DNA of 64,000 nt, from contig CM036225.1 in assembly GCA_020631735.1 (NCBI GenBank), positions 66,390,662-66,454,661 on the forward strand, read 5' to 3'. The translations under genes were made by a program, and so were the position numbers. The DNA is from Saccharum officinarum. Lineage: Eukaryota > Streptophyta > Magnoliopsida > Poales > Poaceae. A model generated the notes under the pieces. The model saw only the letters and a program-made list of their open reading frames with translations, did no database searches and was not told where the DNA came from. This document shows, in pieces, positions 21,175 to 33,684 of this stretch (positions within the stretch are counted from its first letter, which is position 1; each line of letters begins with the position of its first letter).

Positions 21175-21357
21175 ACGGATGGGGATGATTCCAGGCCGTC
21201 GGCAGCGGATGAAGAAGCCTACGACAGCATCTTCCTCAACAAGCTTAAACCGTCTCACGAGGAGGCCATGAGGCAGCTTTTCCCCGGACGCGGAGGGGCC
21301 TGTCACGCGAGGGCGGCGCGGCGCAAGACGCGCATAGACGCCTATGTCATCTAGTAC
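21175..21357 (+). pseudogene. Possible coding remnant of unknown origin
   Basis: An open frame without an ATG reads DEEAYDSIFLNKLKPSHEEA and ends with a stop after RIDAYVI. The amino-acid mix looks more protein-like than the neighbouring frames, but I recognise no family. It is preceded by an in-frame TAG and no splice site is obvious. It may be the last exon of a degraded gene or chance. Confidence 0.25.
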
Positions 21358-23458
21358 GTGAGTAGTCGGCTCGGTGCATTTGCAGGGAGACTATGTTTAA
21401 TGTAAAATCATCCCCTCCCATATACGACTTTGGTGATGTAAAAACTCCTTAAATACAAAGATACGTAAACCTTTTGCGTATTTGAGAGAAAAAAAGCTAA
21501 AAAGCAAAGCAATCCAAGGATTAGATTCATCTCCGACGGTACCTAAAAAAATCCTAAAAATCAATGATTTTCAATAGTTTACTCTAAAAAATTAAAAAAA
21601 AATAGGACCACTCGAAGATTTTTGGCCGTCGCCTGTACCACAGCCGGCTATCCCAGCATCTAACTCACATCTAGAAGCTCCCAAACAGAATCTCCATTGT
21701 GTGCTCTACCCTCTCAAACATATCTGAGAATAGTGGTTAGAAATACAGTTTTGGCAAACCACTCAGATGGCGGCAAGGGCGACCACGACTGCCATCCTCA
21801 GCACCCAAACTCAGCCAGAAGCTTTACAATCCATTGCCTGCCCAACTTCTCGGTATTCTCATATACGAAGATAGTGGCCGAAAATTCAATTCCGGTGAAC
21901 CTCTAGGCGGTGGTAGTCGAGTTCGATGGAGTGCCAAAGAAAAAAAAATCACTGCAATAGCAGTGGTCCACGTATCTTTGCGTGTGGATGCCTCTATTTT
22001 TCCAAGTACACATAGATTGAGGTTTAGGATAGGAAGTTGTTCGGGAATATATTTTCATCCTGTCAAAAAATCAAGATTGGGAGTGATTTTACCAAACTTT
22101 TGAAGATTCTCCAATCTTTCTTTCCTACTCTTGGTTTTTTATGTAACTGGCCAAGAGATTTTTTTGACATAAATGATCAACTACATTTTACTAATTTATT
22201 TTCCTTTTATGTTAAAATAATTGTTTGAATTGGTCACATGAAAAATAACATCAACAAAGTCACCCCAAAAGAAAGAAAAATAACATCAACAGATCTTCTT
22301 CTACAATAAAAGACAAGCATGCCCATAAATAAAAATCACAAAAAAATATCTTTGAAGTTGAATTCATGGTCAAATGTGCACAGACATACGTATTGAACAG
22401 TATTTTAAACAACAGGCCATAGAATTTAGAAATAATAACTTTCTCAGACCGATAATAGCATCACTAGTCCACTATTTGTTTTGTAGTGGTCATATCGTTA
22501 ACTCTCCAACACCGCTAGTATTTTGAATTACTTGGTGACTTGGTGTATCCATTCCTTCCTTTTGCTTTATTTGCATTCCTGCAAAGCGACAAATCAGTAA
22601 CATGCTGCATGCAGCATCCTGTATCCATGGTGAGATTCTTGGCTTGTACTGTACTAGATGATAAAAGATAAAAGGGAAAGAAAAAGGGAAAGGGAAAGAG
22701 AAAGGAAAAAGGAAAGGTAAACCTGTAACTGTAAATAATGTAATGGCCTTAACAATATAAAAAGCATTGCTTAAAAAATAAATAGAAAAATGTAATACAA
22801 GGTAAAATTTGCAAAACTATATTAAACCAATGTGGATATTGGTGGAGAATGTAACCGCTTGTGTAGCCAGTGAGGATATATTAAAAGTTACGGGAACTTA
22901 CTTGTCTTAGTGCGATGAATCTGTTGTAAAACACATCTGCAGACTCGAGTGGTTCGGATTGTTCCCCCTCTCCAACTCTCCGTTTATCATGATTAACATA
23001 GTATATGAAATTAGAAGAACACAGGAGCCTCCGCGCAAGGGCGATCGAAGGCCTCGAGCGGCAAAAGGCCCCTAGCGACAGAAGCGGGCCTGGCGGCCAC
23101 GAAACTGCCGACACAGCCGAGGGAAAAGAGCATGCGAAGGCCGGGACACTTGGCAGAGGCCTGGGACTGGGACGCTCGACCGCGCCGCAAGGAGGAGGAG
23201 CACGACGGCGGCATCAAACAGAAGGGCCCCTCTTGGGCTGAGATGCCGACTCGACTAAGGCCCGGCAGCAAAGGCGGTTAATAATAAAGGAGTAAAAGAC
23301 TTAAGGGTCCCCAAACAAGATATTCGAGAAGGCGGAATATATGTGTTAGCTGTTATAAGAATAATCTTGTATATTTATGAAAAGTTGTAATTGTACCCTA
23401 AAAAAGAGGAGCTCAGCTCCCAATCAACAGAGAGTAATTGTGTGGCATAAAAGCCTAA
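21358..23458. other. Gene-poor region with a purine-rich tract
   Basis: No gene was recognised. A purine tract built on GGGAAA and similar units lies at about 22665-22717. A near-duplicate, AAAATAACATCAACA, occurs near 22240 and 22277. The part at about 23280-23457, ending in CCCTAAAAAAGAGGAGCTCA and AGAGAGTAATTGTGTGGC, resembles the transcribed end of an LTR, but no partner was found. Confidence 0.4.
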
Positions 23459-23626
23459 GGCTTGTTTAGTTCCTCCTCCTAAAGTTTAGTCCCTATCGCA
23501 TCGGATGATTGGACATATGCATGGAGTATTAAACATAGACTAAAAAATAACTAATTGCACAGATTGCGACTGCTTTGCGAGTCGAATTTTTTTAAGTCTA
23601 ACTAGTCCATGATTTGACAATGTGGT
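23459..23626. mobile_element. Tourist-like MITE, left part (split by the gypsy element)
   Basis: It starts GGCTTGTTTAGTTCC directly after TAA (23456-23458). It is cut at 23626 by the gypsy insertion and resumes at 53059. The last five bases, GTGGT, are the gypsy target duplication. Confidence 0.85.
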
Positions 23627-24514
23627 TGTAACGGAACCGTCCAAATTATAAGAGCACAAGTTCAAAAACAATCGCCGAAACGATCAAATTCTCAAACTTG
23701 AGCCCATATAACTCTGGTAGTCCACGAAACCACGAGGGACTTCAAACCAAACCGAGAGCAACCAGATCGTAGTGATTCAACATAACACAACACTTGTTAC
23801 AACAGTTCGTAAATAGCTCTCATACATCGGAGTACAAATAATTTTATTACAAAACTAAAATAAAGATTAGCGGAAGCAACATAATTTCTGAAATCATTTT
23901 AAGTCAAATACTGGCAGTACATAGTCACATCCTGCAAAAGCATACCAGAAGAGATACTACAGAGACCATGCCCATATGGTCTAGTCTTCACGCCCACATG
24001 GCGAAGACCATACTTGCAGCAACAAGTAGGAATCTGTTACCTGCAACAGGTGGGAAATAAACCCTGAGTACGAGAAGGTACTCAGCTAGACTTACCCGTC
24101 AAAAACTAGAAACAAAGGTGACACCAAGGATTATGCAAGGCTTACATAAGTGGGCTAGCTTGACTCATTTGCAGAAAAGCTTAATACAAATCAGTAATCA
24201 TTAATGCTTAAGCATCAAGTTAATAATCATTAATCTGTTATCTAGATTAGCACCTGTACTAGAGCAATCACTTTATTAGGAGCAAACAATATTAACCATA
24301 GCAGGTATAATAAGGCCATCATCATCATTATCATCAATTCCGAACCATCATTAATAATTAGTGTATCTACGCTGGAGATAACCAGTCAAGTTTCTCACTA
24401 TCCGGGAGAGACGGCGACTCGAATCGATTCTAACTCAGCTGAGGGGGGTATTCCTGACACTCACCCGGCAAACCCCGCTAAAGGCAGCCGTAGATAACCT
24501 TTGGTACAACTCAG

Positions 24515-26123
24515 TGAAAGGATCAAGATGCCCAAGAGGGGGGGGTGAATTGGGCTTTTCTAAAAATTAAATGCAAGAATTAAATCCTACAAGCCGGAAT
24601 TCACCCCTAGTATCTACTTGTGTTCCTAGAGAGTCTATCGATACAAAGTTTTGCACCCTAGTTTCCAATCCTAGTCTAGTATGGCAAGTCTAGGAATGTA
24701 AAACAAGCAATGAAAGTAAATACGAGAATGTAAATGCTTAAATGTAAAGGGGCAAGGAACATGGCGATGTTTTTCCGAGGTATCAGAGAGTCGCCACTCC
24801 CCACTAGTCCTCGTTGGAGCACCCGCGCAAGGGTGTAGCTCCCCCTTGATCCGCGCAAGGATCAAGTGCTCTCTACGGGTTGATTCTTCGACACTCCATC
24901 GCGGTGAATCACCCAAAACCGCTCACAAGATGAGTTGGGTCATCCACAAGCTCCGCCGGATGATCACCAAACTCCCAATCACCACCACGCCGTCTAGGTG
25001 ATGGCGATCACCAAGAGTAACAAGCTAGAACTCTCACTTAACCACTACGAGCCCAAATGAGAAGGTGGATGCACACTTGCTACTCTCTAATCGCTAGTGA
25101 GGAACTCTCAAGCTTTGATTCTCAAATCTCTATCCTCACTAGTGCTCTTGCACTCCCTTGCACTCCAAAGGTGTTTCTCAGTTGATCAAATGAGCAAGAG
25201 ACCTCTAAAAGAGGTGGTGGGGATGTATTTATACACCCCACAGACAAAACGAACCGTTACCTGCTCACTCAGCAAAACACGAGCTGACCGGACGCGCCGG
25301 TTGAACTGACCGGACGCGCCGGTCGCTCGTAACGGTCGAAATCCGAAAAACAACTGAGTGACCGGACGCACCGGTCAGGGGTGACCAGACGCGTCCGATC
25401 GTGCAGGAAGCATACTGTACTCGCACCGGACGCGCGACCGCGTCTGATCGGTGATGACCGGACACGTCCGGTCGTCTCTGGACCTTACTGGACTATGACC
25501 GGACGCGCCGATCACACCCAGGTCGCGTCCGATCGTGTGTTTTCCACAAGTGACGCGTGTCGACTACTGACCACCGCGTCCGGTCCTTGCGAGGACCACG
25601 TCCGGTCGTCAGAGCTGAAACCCTAGCCGCGGAACTGTACTGACCGGACGCGTCTGGTCATGCAGAGGACCGCGTCCGGTCATGAGAAAACGACCCGAAA
25701 CTCTCCGAAACGCGTCACAACTTGAACCAAGTTGCTTCCAACTGAACTGTGAGCTATTCTAGAGCTGCCTAGCGCCAAGTTTAACAAGTGTGCACCACAC
25801 CTAAACGTAGGACTCGCCTAGATCAAGCTACCCGCTCATGCCCCCCTTTATAGTACGGCCAAAAGAGAAAAACGAAGATCCTAACGACTATTCCAAATAT
25901 ATCTCAACACTTCGACATCTAGAACTAACCGTCCTTAATCTTGACGTCACTCTTTTGAAAACCGAAACGATTTCCATCAAGGAGCATGAATACCATGGTG
26001 CCCAAAGCAGTTAAAACCTCCATGACCTAACTTACCAAAGTTTCTGCAAAACACACGTTAGTCATGGTAATAAAGCGTTGTCATCAATTGCCGAAACCAA
26101 ACTTCGGGGCCTAGATGCTTTCA
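24515..26123 (-). repeat. 3' LTR of the SIRE-type element
   Basis: A 1,609-bp LTR starting TGAAAGGATC and ending GATGCTTTCA. In the first 300 bp I count eight substitutions against the other LTR, all transitions. A TATA-like GTATAAAT lies at 25227-25234 (minus). Confidence 0.95.
25275..25690. repeat. Array of GC palindromes in the 3' LTR U3
   Basis: Many variants of GACCGGACGCG(T/C)CCGGTC are spaced by some 20-40 bp. They lie just upstream of the TATA-like box in element orientation. Several copies have lost CpG sites through transitions. Confidence 0.85.
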
Positions 26124-26140
26124 ATCTCCCCCTTTTTGGT
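26124..26140 (-). other. Polypurine tract of the SIRE-type element
   Basis: On the minus strand, AAAAAGGGGGAGAT lies directly before the 3' LTR. Confidence 0.8.
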
Positions 26141-26533
26141 GATTGATGACAACACTAAGATATAAAAGATTTGAGTTGAGGTTTTCGAGCATGCATGGTT
26201 CACATAAACAAAAAGCAATAAGCACAAGAGGTTAGGAATTGCTTATGTGCCCCAAGCCAAAGGAGTGTACTCATAAGATAAGACAAAGAACGTTAGTACA
26301 CATACAGATATAGCTCATAAGAAATCGGAGTAAGGCACGGAAGCACAACCTTAGAGCTATAAAAAAAAACGGTGACATGTGTTAATCCTGCGACTGGATA
26401 CGAATGTAATGACTGAAAAGTAAACATGATGCATAAAAGTAGCACACAAGAAAAAAACGAAAACCCTCTCTCAAAACTCCCCCTGAAACTACTCTCTCTC
26501 CCCCCTTTGGCATCAAGCGCCAAAAAAACTAAT

Positions 26534-29043
26534 CTAAGGATCTGGCGGGGGAACAGACGGAGTCGTGTCGGGTGCCGAGGTGCGCGGAGAAATCATGAAG
26601 TGTAGAGAATCTCCCTCGGAATCTGAGCTATCTGGCTGACCCTCTGAAGAAACACGTGGCTGTGAAGCGGTCTGGGTCTGAGCGGTAGGAACAGGTACTG
26701 ACGTAGTAGCAATAAGAGGATCCGTCTGAGTGACCTGAGCCTGTAGCGAGCCAATAGCAGGAGGATCTGTCGAGGCAACTGACGAAGGAAGAGTCTCTGT
26801 AGTACCAGTCCCTGTCACTGGAGGAATAGCTGCCTCTGAAGCTGACAACCCTGAAGAAGTAGCAAAGGTAGTGTACGAGGGTGTTGGCTGACCAGTCAAC
26901 TCGCTGTAGGTAGCACTGTAATCACCGAAGGGTGTGCCTGTCAGGAGGTGAGGGCGAGGCTGGTCTGAAGGTATAAACCCCGTGTGAATAGGCGTGAAGC
27001 TCGGGGACTGGAATGACTGGGGAACCTGCTGCTGTGGAGATGTGAACTGGAAACCCGGCTGTCCCTGACTCGATGGATCACTGGATTGTAAAGCAGAAGT
27101 CAGGATAGAAGCAGGCGGAGGAACCCTAACAGTGACTAGGTGGCGCAGGAGATCCAAGTACTGCTGCTGACTAGCTGCACTCTGTCGCTGAATCTCGTAC
27201 TGCTGTCGCTGCATTTCAACCTGCTGCCTCTGGATCTCAAGCTGCTAACGCTGAAACTTGTCCTGACGAGCCTGAATCTGTGCAAGTGCTGCAGCTGTGT
27301 CCTGAGCCTGTCGCTGTATCTACTGTTGCTGCTGCTCCTGTGCCTGAGTCAACCTCTCAAGTATAGCCACCATGGCTGGGTCTGTGCGGGAGGCTGAACC
27401 AGAGCCACCGGCCTCGTGGTCGTGAGACCGAGGAGACCGGTACCTGGGGATGGGCTGGTAGTCCTCATCAGTGCTGTCAGATGTCACATCCTCAGGAAGA
27501 TCAGCAGGCTGAGCGTCAAGATCGGCAAGCTCTGCCTCTGCAAGCTCATCAACGGTGGCGTCCTGCTCAGCCGCTGTCTCAGGAACCTCAGGTCGCACAC
27601 GCTGTCCTGGCACTGGGGCCTGATCTCTAGTGACTGAAGCCCAAAGCTGACGGATATCATACTCAGGGAAAGCAGTAGTAGTATCTGATATCTCAACTCG
27701 GATCTCTGCTGGTAGCTGAATAGATGATCTAATGATGAAGCAGATCCAGTGTGCATAGGGCAGCTAACGATTACCCTTGAAGCCCTCAGCTATGGTGTCC
27801 TCCATCTCACTAAGTATGAGATCCCAAATGTCAAACTGTGTCTGTGAGAGGAGGTGGTGAACAACCCATAGCTGCATCCGAGTCAGTCCCTCTCTGTATC
27901 CAAGTCGGGGAAGTAGAGTGTGTCTGACTATAGCATCCAGAACTCTGGCAAGAGGTGTCAAACTGGCAGGCGTGCGACGAGACCCTTCGCCAAAAGACTC
28001 ACGGAAGCAGGGTCGAACCAAGTCTGTAGGTGGCACTGCCCCGCCGTGAGGGCGTCTCGGTGGAGGAGTCTGACCAAAACACAGCTGATGTATCTTCGTA
28101 TTGGAAGCTGGGAGTCTAAGAATCTCCCGCACTCTGGTGCTGTACAGACGGTGATCGCGGCCTCAGAATGCAAAGTGAATGAAATCATGGGCAGGATCAA
28201 TCCATAGTGAAGCATAAAACTCTCTGACCCATGTGCCGCAGTATGCACCTGTCCGTCCAAGAAGATCTGATAAGCCTGGCAGAAAGGACAGGTGCGGACG
28301 TAGCTGTTCTCCCACAACCTCAACCAGTGACTCAAGTCGACAGACCCTCTGTGGTCTGAAAGCAATACCACTGTCAACTAGAGCCCTGTAGAAATCCTCC
28401 TGAAGTGGGGTATAGAAGCCTTCTGAAGCTCTGGGATCCCTCACAGGTGGAACCACCGACTGACCTCCACGAACCTCAACCCATGCACCTGACGTGCTGT
28501 AGCACCCCTCAAGTCAAAGTGCTCGACCGGGGGTGAACCTCTAGCTCTGGGAGGAGGACGTGCTCCACGACGCTGGCCCTCTAGCCTAGGAGTCACCTGA
28601 GTACGTGCGCGTGTGGAGCGGCGACGTGGTGGAGACTGAGCTGGCTGCTCCTCTGTGTCATCTGTAGCTTCTGGAGCCTCTGTGGCCTCTGGAGGTGGAT
28701 CAACTGATATATCCTCTATAGCTCCAGTATCCCCAGTACCCTCAGTGGCCTCTGTGCCGAGCTGTCAACCTTCAAGATGAAAGCGACGCTCGCCTATGCG
28801 TATGCCACTGCTCCTGCCACCTCTCTCTGCCTGCTCTGCTGCATCTGCCACGGCCTGAGCAATCTCTGCCTCTGTAAGTGTCTTCTTCTTCTTTCTGGCC
28901 AAGATCTTGATACGCTTCCCACGTGCAATCTCAGACCGACGAGGAGGACTGTCGTCCCCATCACCAGGAGCACCACCGGCGTTCTTGCAACGCACCATGC
29001 TGACAAACTGACCGGAAACCTCTGAAAGATGGTGAACTGTCAC
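26534..29043 (-). pseudogene. Envelope-like / plant transposon-protein ORF of the SIRE-type element (broken)
   Basis: Downstream of pol a large coding region runs in pieces. The first, 29043-28765, contains a basic stretch RGKRIKILARKKKKTLTEAE and lies in a different frame from the rest. The main frame (28456-28163, 28132-27764, 27613-27320, 27214-26534) includes WVREFYASLWIDPAHDFIHF and a conserved stretch near FDIWDLILSEMEDT. These recall the 'putative plant transposon protein' domain found in such third ORFs. A glutamine-rich, coiled-coil-like tract and a Ser/Thr/Pro-rich tail follow. In-frame stops include TGA at 28165-28163 and TAGs at 27766-27764, 27322-27320 and about 27248-27246. No clear signal peptide or membrane segment was seen, so a true envelope role is unsupported. 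Confidence 0.6.
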
Positions 29044-29498
29044 TCGAGAGGCTTGGCCTCAATCCGTATCCGTAGGCTTGGCCTCGGATTCAGCAAACTG
29101 ATCTCACCCTGACACACGGACAGACTCGCTGCAACGACGGAATAGAGAGATCTACTATAAGCACATATATAACTAAAAGGTACGAAACCCTAGAGATAGC
29201 AAGCATATGAGATACGATGTGAATCGAAACGCGAAGCTACCTCGGATCGACGAGACGACGGTGACAAGATAAGGTGACCTAGATCGCGAGATTCCCCGAA
29301 TCGTCGAACGAGATCTCGAGCTAGGGTTAGGGCAAACCCTAGAGGACAGAGCTCGGCCGAAGGATGGATTCGAGGAGGATGCTTGGCACGGGGGAGCACG
29401 AGGTGGCCGCGGTGGAGGAACCGGCGTGGCAAGTGGGGCCAGGACACGGCAGCGGTGGCGGCGCTAGCAGCAGCTGCGGTGGCAGCTCGGGCAGCGAC

Positions 29499-29617
29499 TG
29501 TGGCGGAGGCGCAAGCAGTGGCTGCGGCGGAGGCGCGAGCAGCAGCTGTGGCGGAGGCGCGAGCAGCGGCTGCGGCGAAGGTGCGGGCAGCAGCTGCGGC
29601 GAAGGCGCGGTGGCGGC
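29499..29617. repeat. 24-bp GC-rich minisatellite
   Basis: About five tandem units of the type TGCGGCGGAGGCGCGAGCAG followed by CAGC, starting at 29499, 29523, 29547, 29571 and 29595. The last unit is incomplete. Confidence 0.85.
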
Positions 29618-29732
29618 TGTGACGGAGGAGATGGCGCGGCGGCGGCGGACTCACGAGCGAGAGCGATGGCGAGATTGTAAAGAGTATGAGATCCAAACGT
29701 ACGGTTAAAAGGGGCGAGATCCGCTCGATGCG

Positions 29733-30075
29733 TGATGACCGGACGCGGTGGTCATTATGACCGGACGTGGTGGTGCAGCGTCTGGTCACACTCCAGTAAG
29801 CTCCTGGAGTGACCGGACGCGTCAGGTGAGGACTGACCGGACGCGGTCAGAGTCCGGTCGAGGGGAGCTCGGGAAATCATCGCGAATGACCGGACGCGGT
29901 GGTGGTAACCGGGACCGGACACGGTGGTCAACAGCGGCGTGTCCGGTGCAGCGTCCGGTCACTAGATCTGGAGTTGGTCTTCTGGATGACCGGACGCGCC
30001 GGTGGACGCCGAGACCGGACGCGGTGGTGAAGCATCACTGCGTCCGGTGCAGCGTCCGGTCCAGCGTCCGGTCAC
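29733..30075. repeat. Internal array of GC palindrome half-sites
   Basis: The GACCGGACGCGG and GCGTCCGGTC motifs recur many times here. They match the motif arrays in the two LTRs of the same element, although this segment is not an LTR copy. Confidence 0.85.
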
Positions 30076-30568
30076 TGTTCTTCGCCCTTCTTCATTCCGA
30101 ACTACGACGCGACTTCTCCCAATCAGGTTCCAATTCAAAAAGACACAAATAAACACCAATTGGAACACGATATGAGTGACCTCACTCAAACCCTCAAATT
30201 TTTCAAAATAGATTGCCTTAGGCTAGTATTATTTTTAAGAAAATAGGCAATAGACACCCAAGGAGCAACGTATGGCCATGCAATAGAGTTTATGTTCCAT
30301 TTGGAGCGTCAAAATGCTCTCTCTACCCATGGACGAACACAGAGGTTGCTCAAAGCGAAACCGAAAAGAAACACCAAACAAAACAACCATGCAAATGCAA
30401 TGCAATACGAGAAGGTAAAGCTAGGGTGCTTGTCAAGTTTGATCCACGGTTAGGCTTCTTCACTCCTCCAAAGAAGGGTTATCGTAACCGTGTTAGCCAA
30501 GCCCTAAAAGCATTGCGATAAAATAAACATGGCATATTATACAATGCAATGCAAGGGACAACACACGC

Positions 30569-33500
30569 TCATTTTTTAAAGTTGCTAGAATCAAGCACAT
30601 TGAGTTCACTTCTTAACCTACAAAAGGTTGCTTCATCCAAAGGTTTAGTGAAGATATCCGCTAATTGATTTTCACTTCTTACACCTTCTAGTGATATGTC
30701 ATTTTTAGCAACGTGATCTCTTAGAAAGTGATGGCGGATATCAATGTGCTTGGTGCGAGAGTGTTGTACCGGATTGTTAGCAATTTTAACGGCACTTTCA
30801 TTATCACATAAAAGTGGCACCTTTTCAAGAACAATTCCATAGTCTAGGAGGGTTTGTTTCATATATAAGATTTGTGCACAACAAGCCCCCGCGGCAATGT
30901 ATTCCGCCTCGGCGGTGGACAAAGCCACACTATTTTGCTTTTTAGATGACCAAGATACTAAAGATCTTCCAAGCAAATGGCACCCTCTGGATGTGCTTTT
31001 TCTATCAATTTTGCAACCGGCATAGTCCGAATCGGAATAGCCAACTAGTTGGAATCTAGCTCCTTTGGGATACCAAAGACCAATGCTTGGGGTGAGCTTA
31101 AGATATCTTAGGATTCTTTCTACGACACTTAAGTGAGGTTCTTTAGGGCACGCTTGAAAGCGGGCACACATGCACACACTAAACATGATATCGGGCCTAG
31201 ATGCGGTAAGGTACAATAAGCTACCAATCATAGAACGGTAGAGAGTTTGATCAACCGGTTTACCTCCCTCATCTAGGTCGAGATGTCCATTTGATGGCAT
31301 TGGGGTCTTGATTGGTTTGCATTCTTCCATCTTGAATCTTTTGAGAAGATCCTTGGTATACTTTTCTTGAGAGATGAAAATCCCTTCTCTCATTTGCTTT
31401 ACTTGAAATCCAAGGAAGAATGTGAGCTCACCAATCATTGACATCTCGAACTCCTTCGACATCAATTCACCAAATTCCTTGCAATAATCTTCATTTGTTG
31501 ATCCGAAGATGATATCATCAACATATACTTGACAAATAAAGATCTCCCCATTAAACTTCTTGGTGAATAGTGTGGTGTCGACCTTCCCAATGGTGAAGCC
31601 CTTCTCAATGAGGAAGTCCCAGAGGCGCTCATACCATGCTCTAGGAGCTTGCTTGAGCCCATATAACGCCTTGGACAACCTATAAACATGATTAGGATAT
31701 CTAGGGTGAATGGCTTCAAGTCTTGCAACGGGTGCAAAGGTTTCTCCAAAATCAAGACCTTCAACTTGAGAGAACCCCTTTGCAACTAGTCTTGCCTTGT
31801 TCCTCACCACTATGCCTTGGTCATCTTGCTTGTTTCGGAACACCCACTTGGTTCCAATGACTCTTGCACCTTTAGGATGCTCTTCAAGTGTCCATACTTG
31901 ATTGCGGGTGAAGTTGTTCAATTCTTCATGCATTGCATTCACCCAATCCGGATCTTGAAGAGCTTCTTCTACATTCTTAGGTTCAACGCAAGAGACAAGA
32001 GAGTGATGTTCAACAAAAGAAGCTAGCTTTTGAGATCGAGTCATTACTCCCTTTGTAGGACTCCCTATGATGAGATCTTGTAGATGTGCTTGAAGTAGTG
32101 GTGAATTTCTTCTATCAACCACTTGAGGAGGTGGATGGGGAGCATTAACATCTTGAGCTTGTCCCTCGGCTTGTTCATGAGAGACATAAATGTCTTCATT
32201 TTCAACTCTCTCATTCTTGTCATCATCTTGAGGCACACGTGATGAAGATGGTGGAACAACAATTTGTACATCGTCATCATCATCTTTTGGCTTGATGTCT
32301 CTCACCGGCATGTTCTTCATGGCCTCACTCAAGGGTTCATCACCTACATCATCACAATTCTCAATTGCTCCTTGGGAGCCGTTAGATTCATCAAATTCCA
32401 CATCATATGTTTCTTCAACCAAACCAGTGGCATGGTTAAATACTCTATATGCTTTGGACTTTGATGAGTAACCAACAAGGAAACCAATATCACAATGTCT
32501 TTGAAACTTCCCTAGGTGTTGACGCTTCTTGTAGATGTAACATTTGCAACCAAACACCCGGAAGAAGGAGACGTCCGGCTTCTTCCCATTAAGCAACTCA
32601 TAGGGGGTCTTGCCAAGAAACTTTTGTAGGAAGAGGCGATTTGAAGCATAGCATGCGGTGTTGATTGCCTCGGCCCACAACTTCTTCGGAGTGTTGTACT
32701 CATCTAGCATTGTTCTTGCAAGGGTGATCAAAGTCCGGTTCTTTCTCTCAACTACACCATTTTGTTGAGGAGTGTAGGTTGAAGAGACCTCATGCTTGAT
32801 TCCAATTTCATCACAATAAGCTTCAATGTTGGTGTTATCAAACTCTTTGCCATTGTCACTTCTAATCTTCTTTATCTTGACTTCAAATTCATTTTGAGCT
32901 CTCTTTGCAAACTTCTTGAAGCAATTTGCCACTTCGGATTTGTCATGAAGGAAGAAAGTCCATGTATACCTTGAGTAGTCATCCACTATCACAAGACAAT
33001 AGAGATTACCACCCAAGCTCTTGTATGTTGTAGGCCCAAACAAATCCATGTGTAGAAGTTCTAGCACTCTTGAAGTTGACATGAAAGCTTTGGTTGGATG
33101 AGTGTTTGCAACTTGTTTGCCCGCTTGACATGCACTACAAGGTTTGTCCTTCTCAAACTTCATATCCTTCAATCCTCTCACTAGTTCTTTCTTCAATAGC
33201 TTGTTGAGAGTGTTCATTCCAACATGAGCAAGCCTCCTATGCCAAAGCCAACCAAGTGAGGTCTTGGTGAACAAACATGTCATCAAATTTGCATCTTCGG
33301 AGGTGAAGTCAACAAGATAAAGATTGTTGTATCTAAAGCCTTTGAATATCACTTGCTTGTCATCTATCTTTGAAACTTCCACTTCATTTGGTGTGAACAA
33401 GCATTGGAAGCCAAGGTCACAAAGTTGCCCAACAGATAACAAGTTGAAGCTCAATGAAGCAACATAGAGCACATTAGAGAGTGAATGATCATGTGATATT

Positions 33501-33670
33501 GCAATCTTGCCTATACCCTTGACTTTTCTCTTTGAATTATCCCCAAATGTGATCTTCTCTTGACATATTCCATTCTCTTCAATGGTGGTGAACATACGAG
33601 GATCACCGGTCATATGTTGAGTGCAACCACTATCAATAACCCAATGAGATCCACCGGTCTTGTAGTTCAC
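30569..33670 (-). pseudogene. SIRE-type pol with an internal deletion in reverse transcriptase
   Basis: One frame of 1,033 codons is open with no stop. The order is protease ([14 protein letters not shown]), integrase with zinc ligands (HRRLAHVG, then CSACQAGK) and the catalytic D, D and E residues in [15 protein letters not shown] and VVERKNRT, then reverse transcriptase with YVDD, then RNase H (SDSDYAG). In reverse transcriptase, PVARLEAI is followed directly by [11 protein letters not shown] near 31700-31711. The stretch that normally follows PVARLEAI in copia elements and carries the first catalytic aspartate (motif A) is absent, about 45 residues by family expectation. The enzyme should be inactive. 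The frame opens just after a TAG at 33671-33673 and has no ATG there. Confidence 0.85.
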
Positions 33671-33684
33671 CTACACACAAGAGA

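Larger units (their letters stand above)
29190..30568. other. Spacer between pol and the envelope-like ORF
   Basis: This contains the GC palindrome array (29733-30075) and a 24-bp minisatellite (29499-29617). On the minus strand a possible splice acceptor, CGTCGTTGCAG, lies near 29130. Long ORFs on both strands (for example 29190-29789 minus, 29364-29708 plus) come from the GC-rich repeats and are not treated as genes. Confidence 0.5.

Noticed and set aside
26534..29043. True retroviral envelope gene in the SIRE-type element
   Set aside because: I saw no signal peptide, fusion peptide or membrane anchor. The region looks more like the plant transposon-protein domain, so only 'envelope-like' is used.
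29190..29789. ORFs on both strands in the GC-rich spacer of the SIRE-type element
   Set aside because: They follow a 24-bp minisatellite and GC-rich repeats, and both strands are open at once, as expected by composition.
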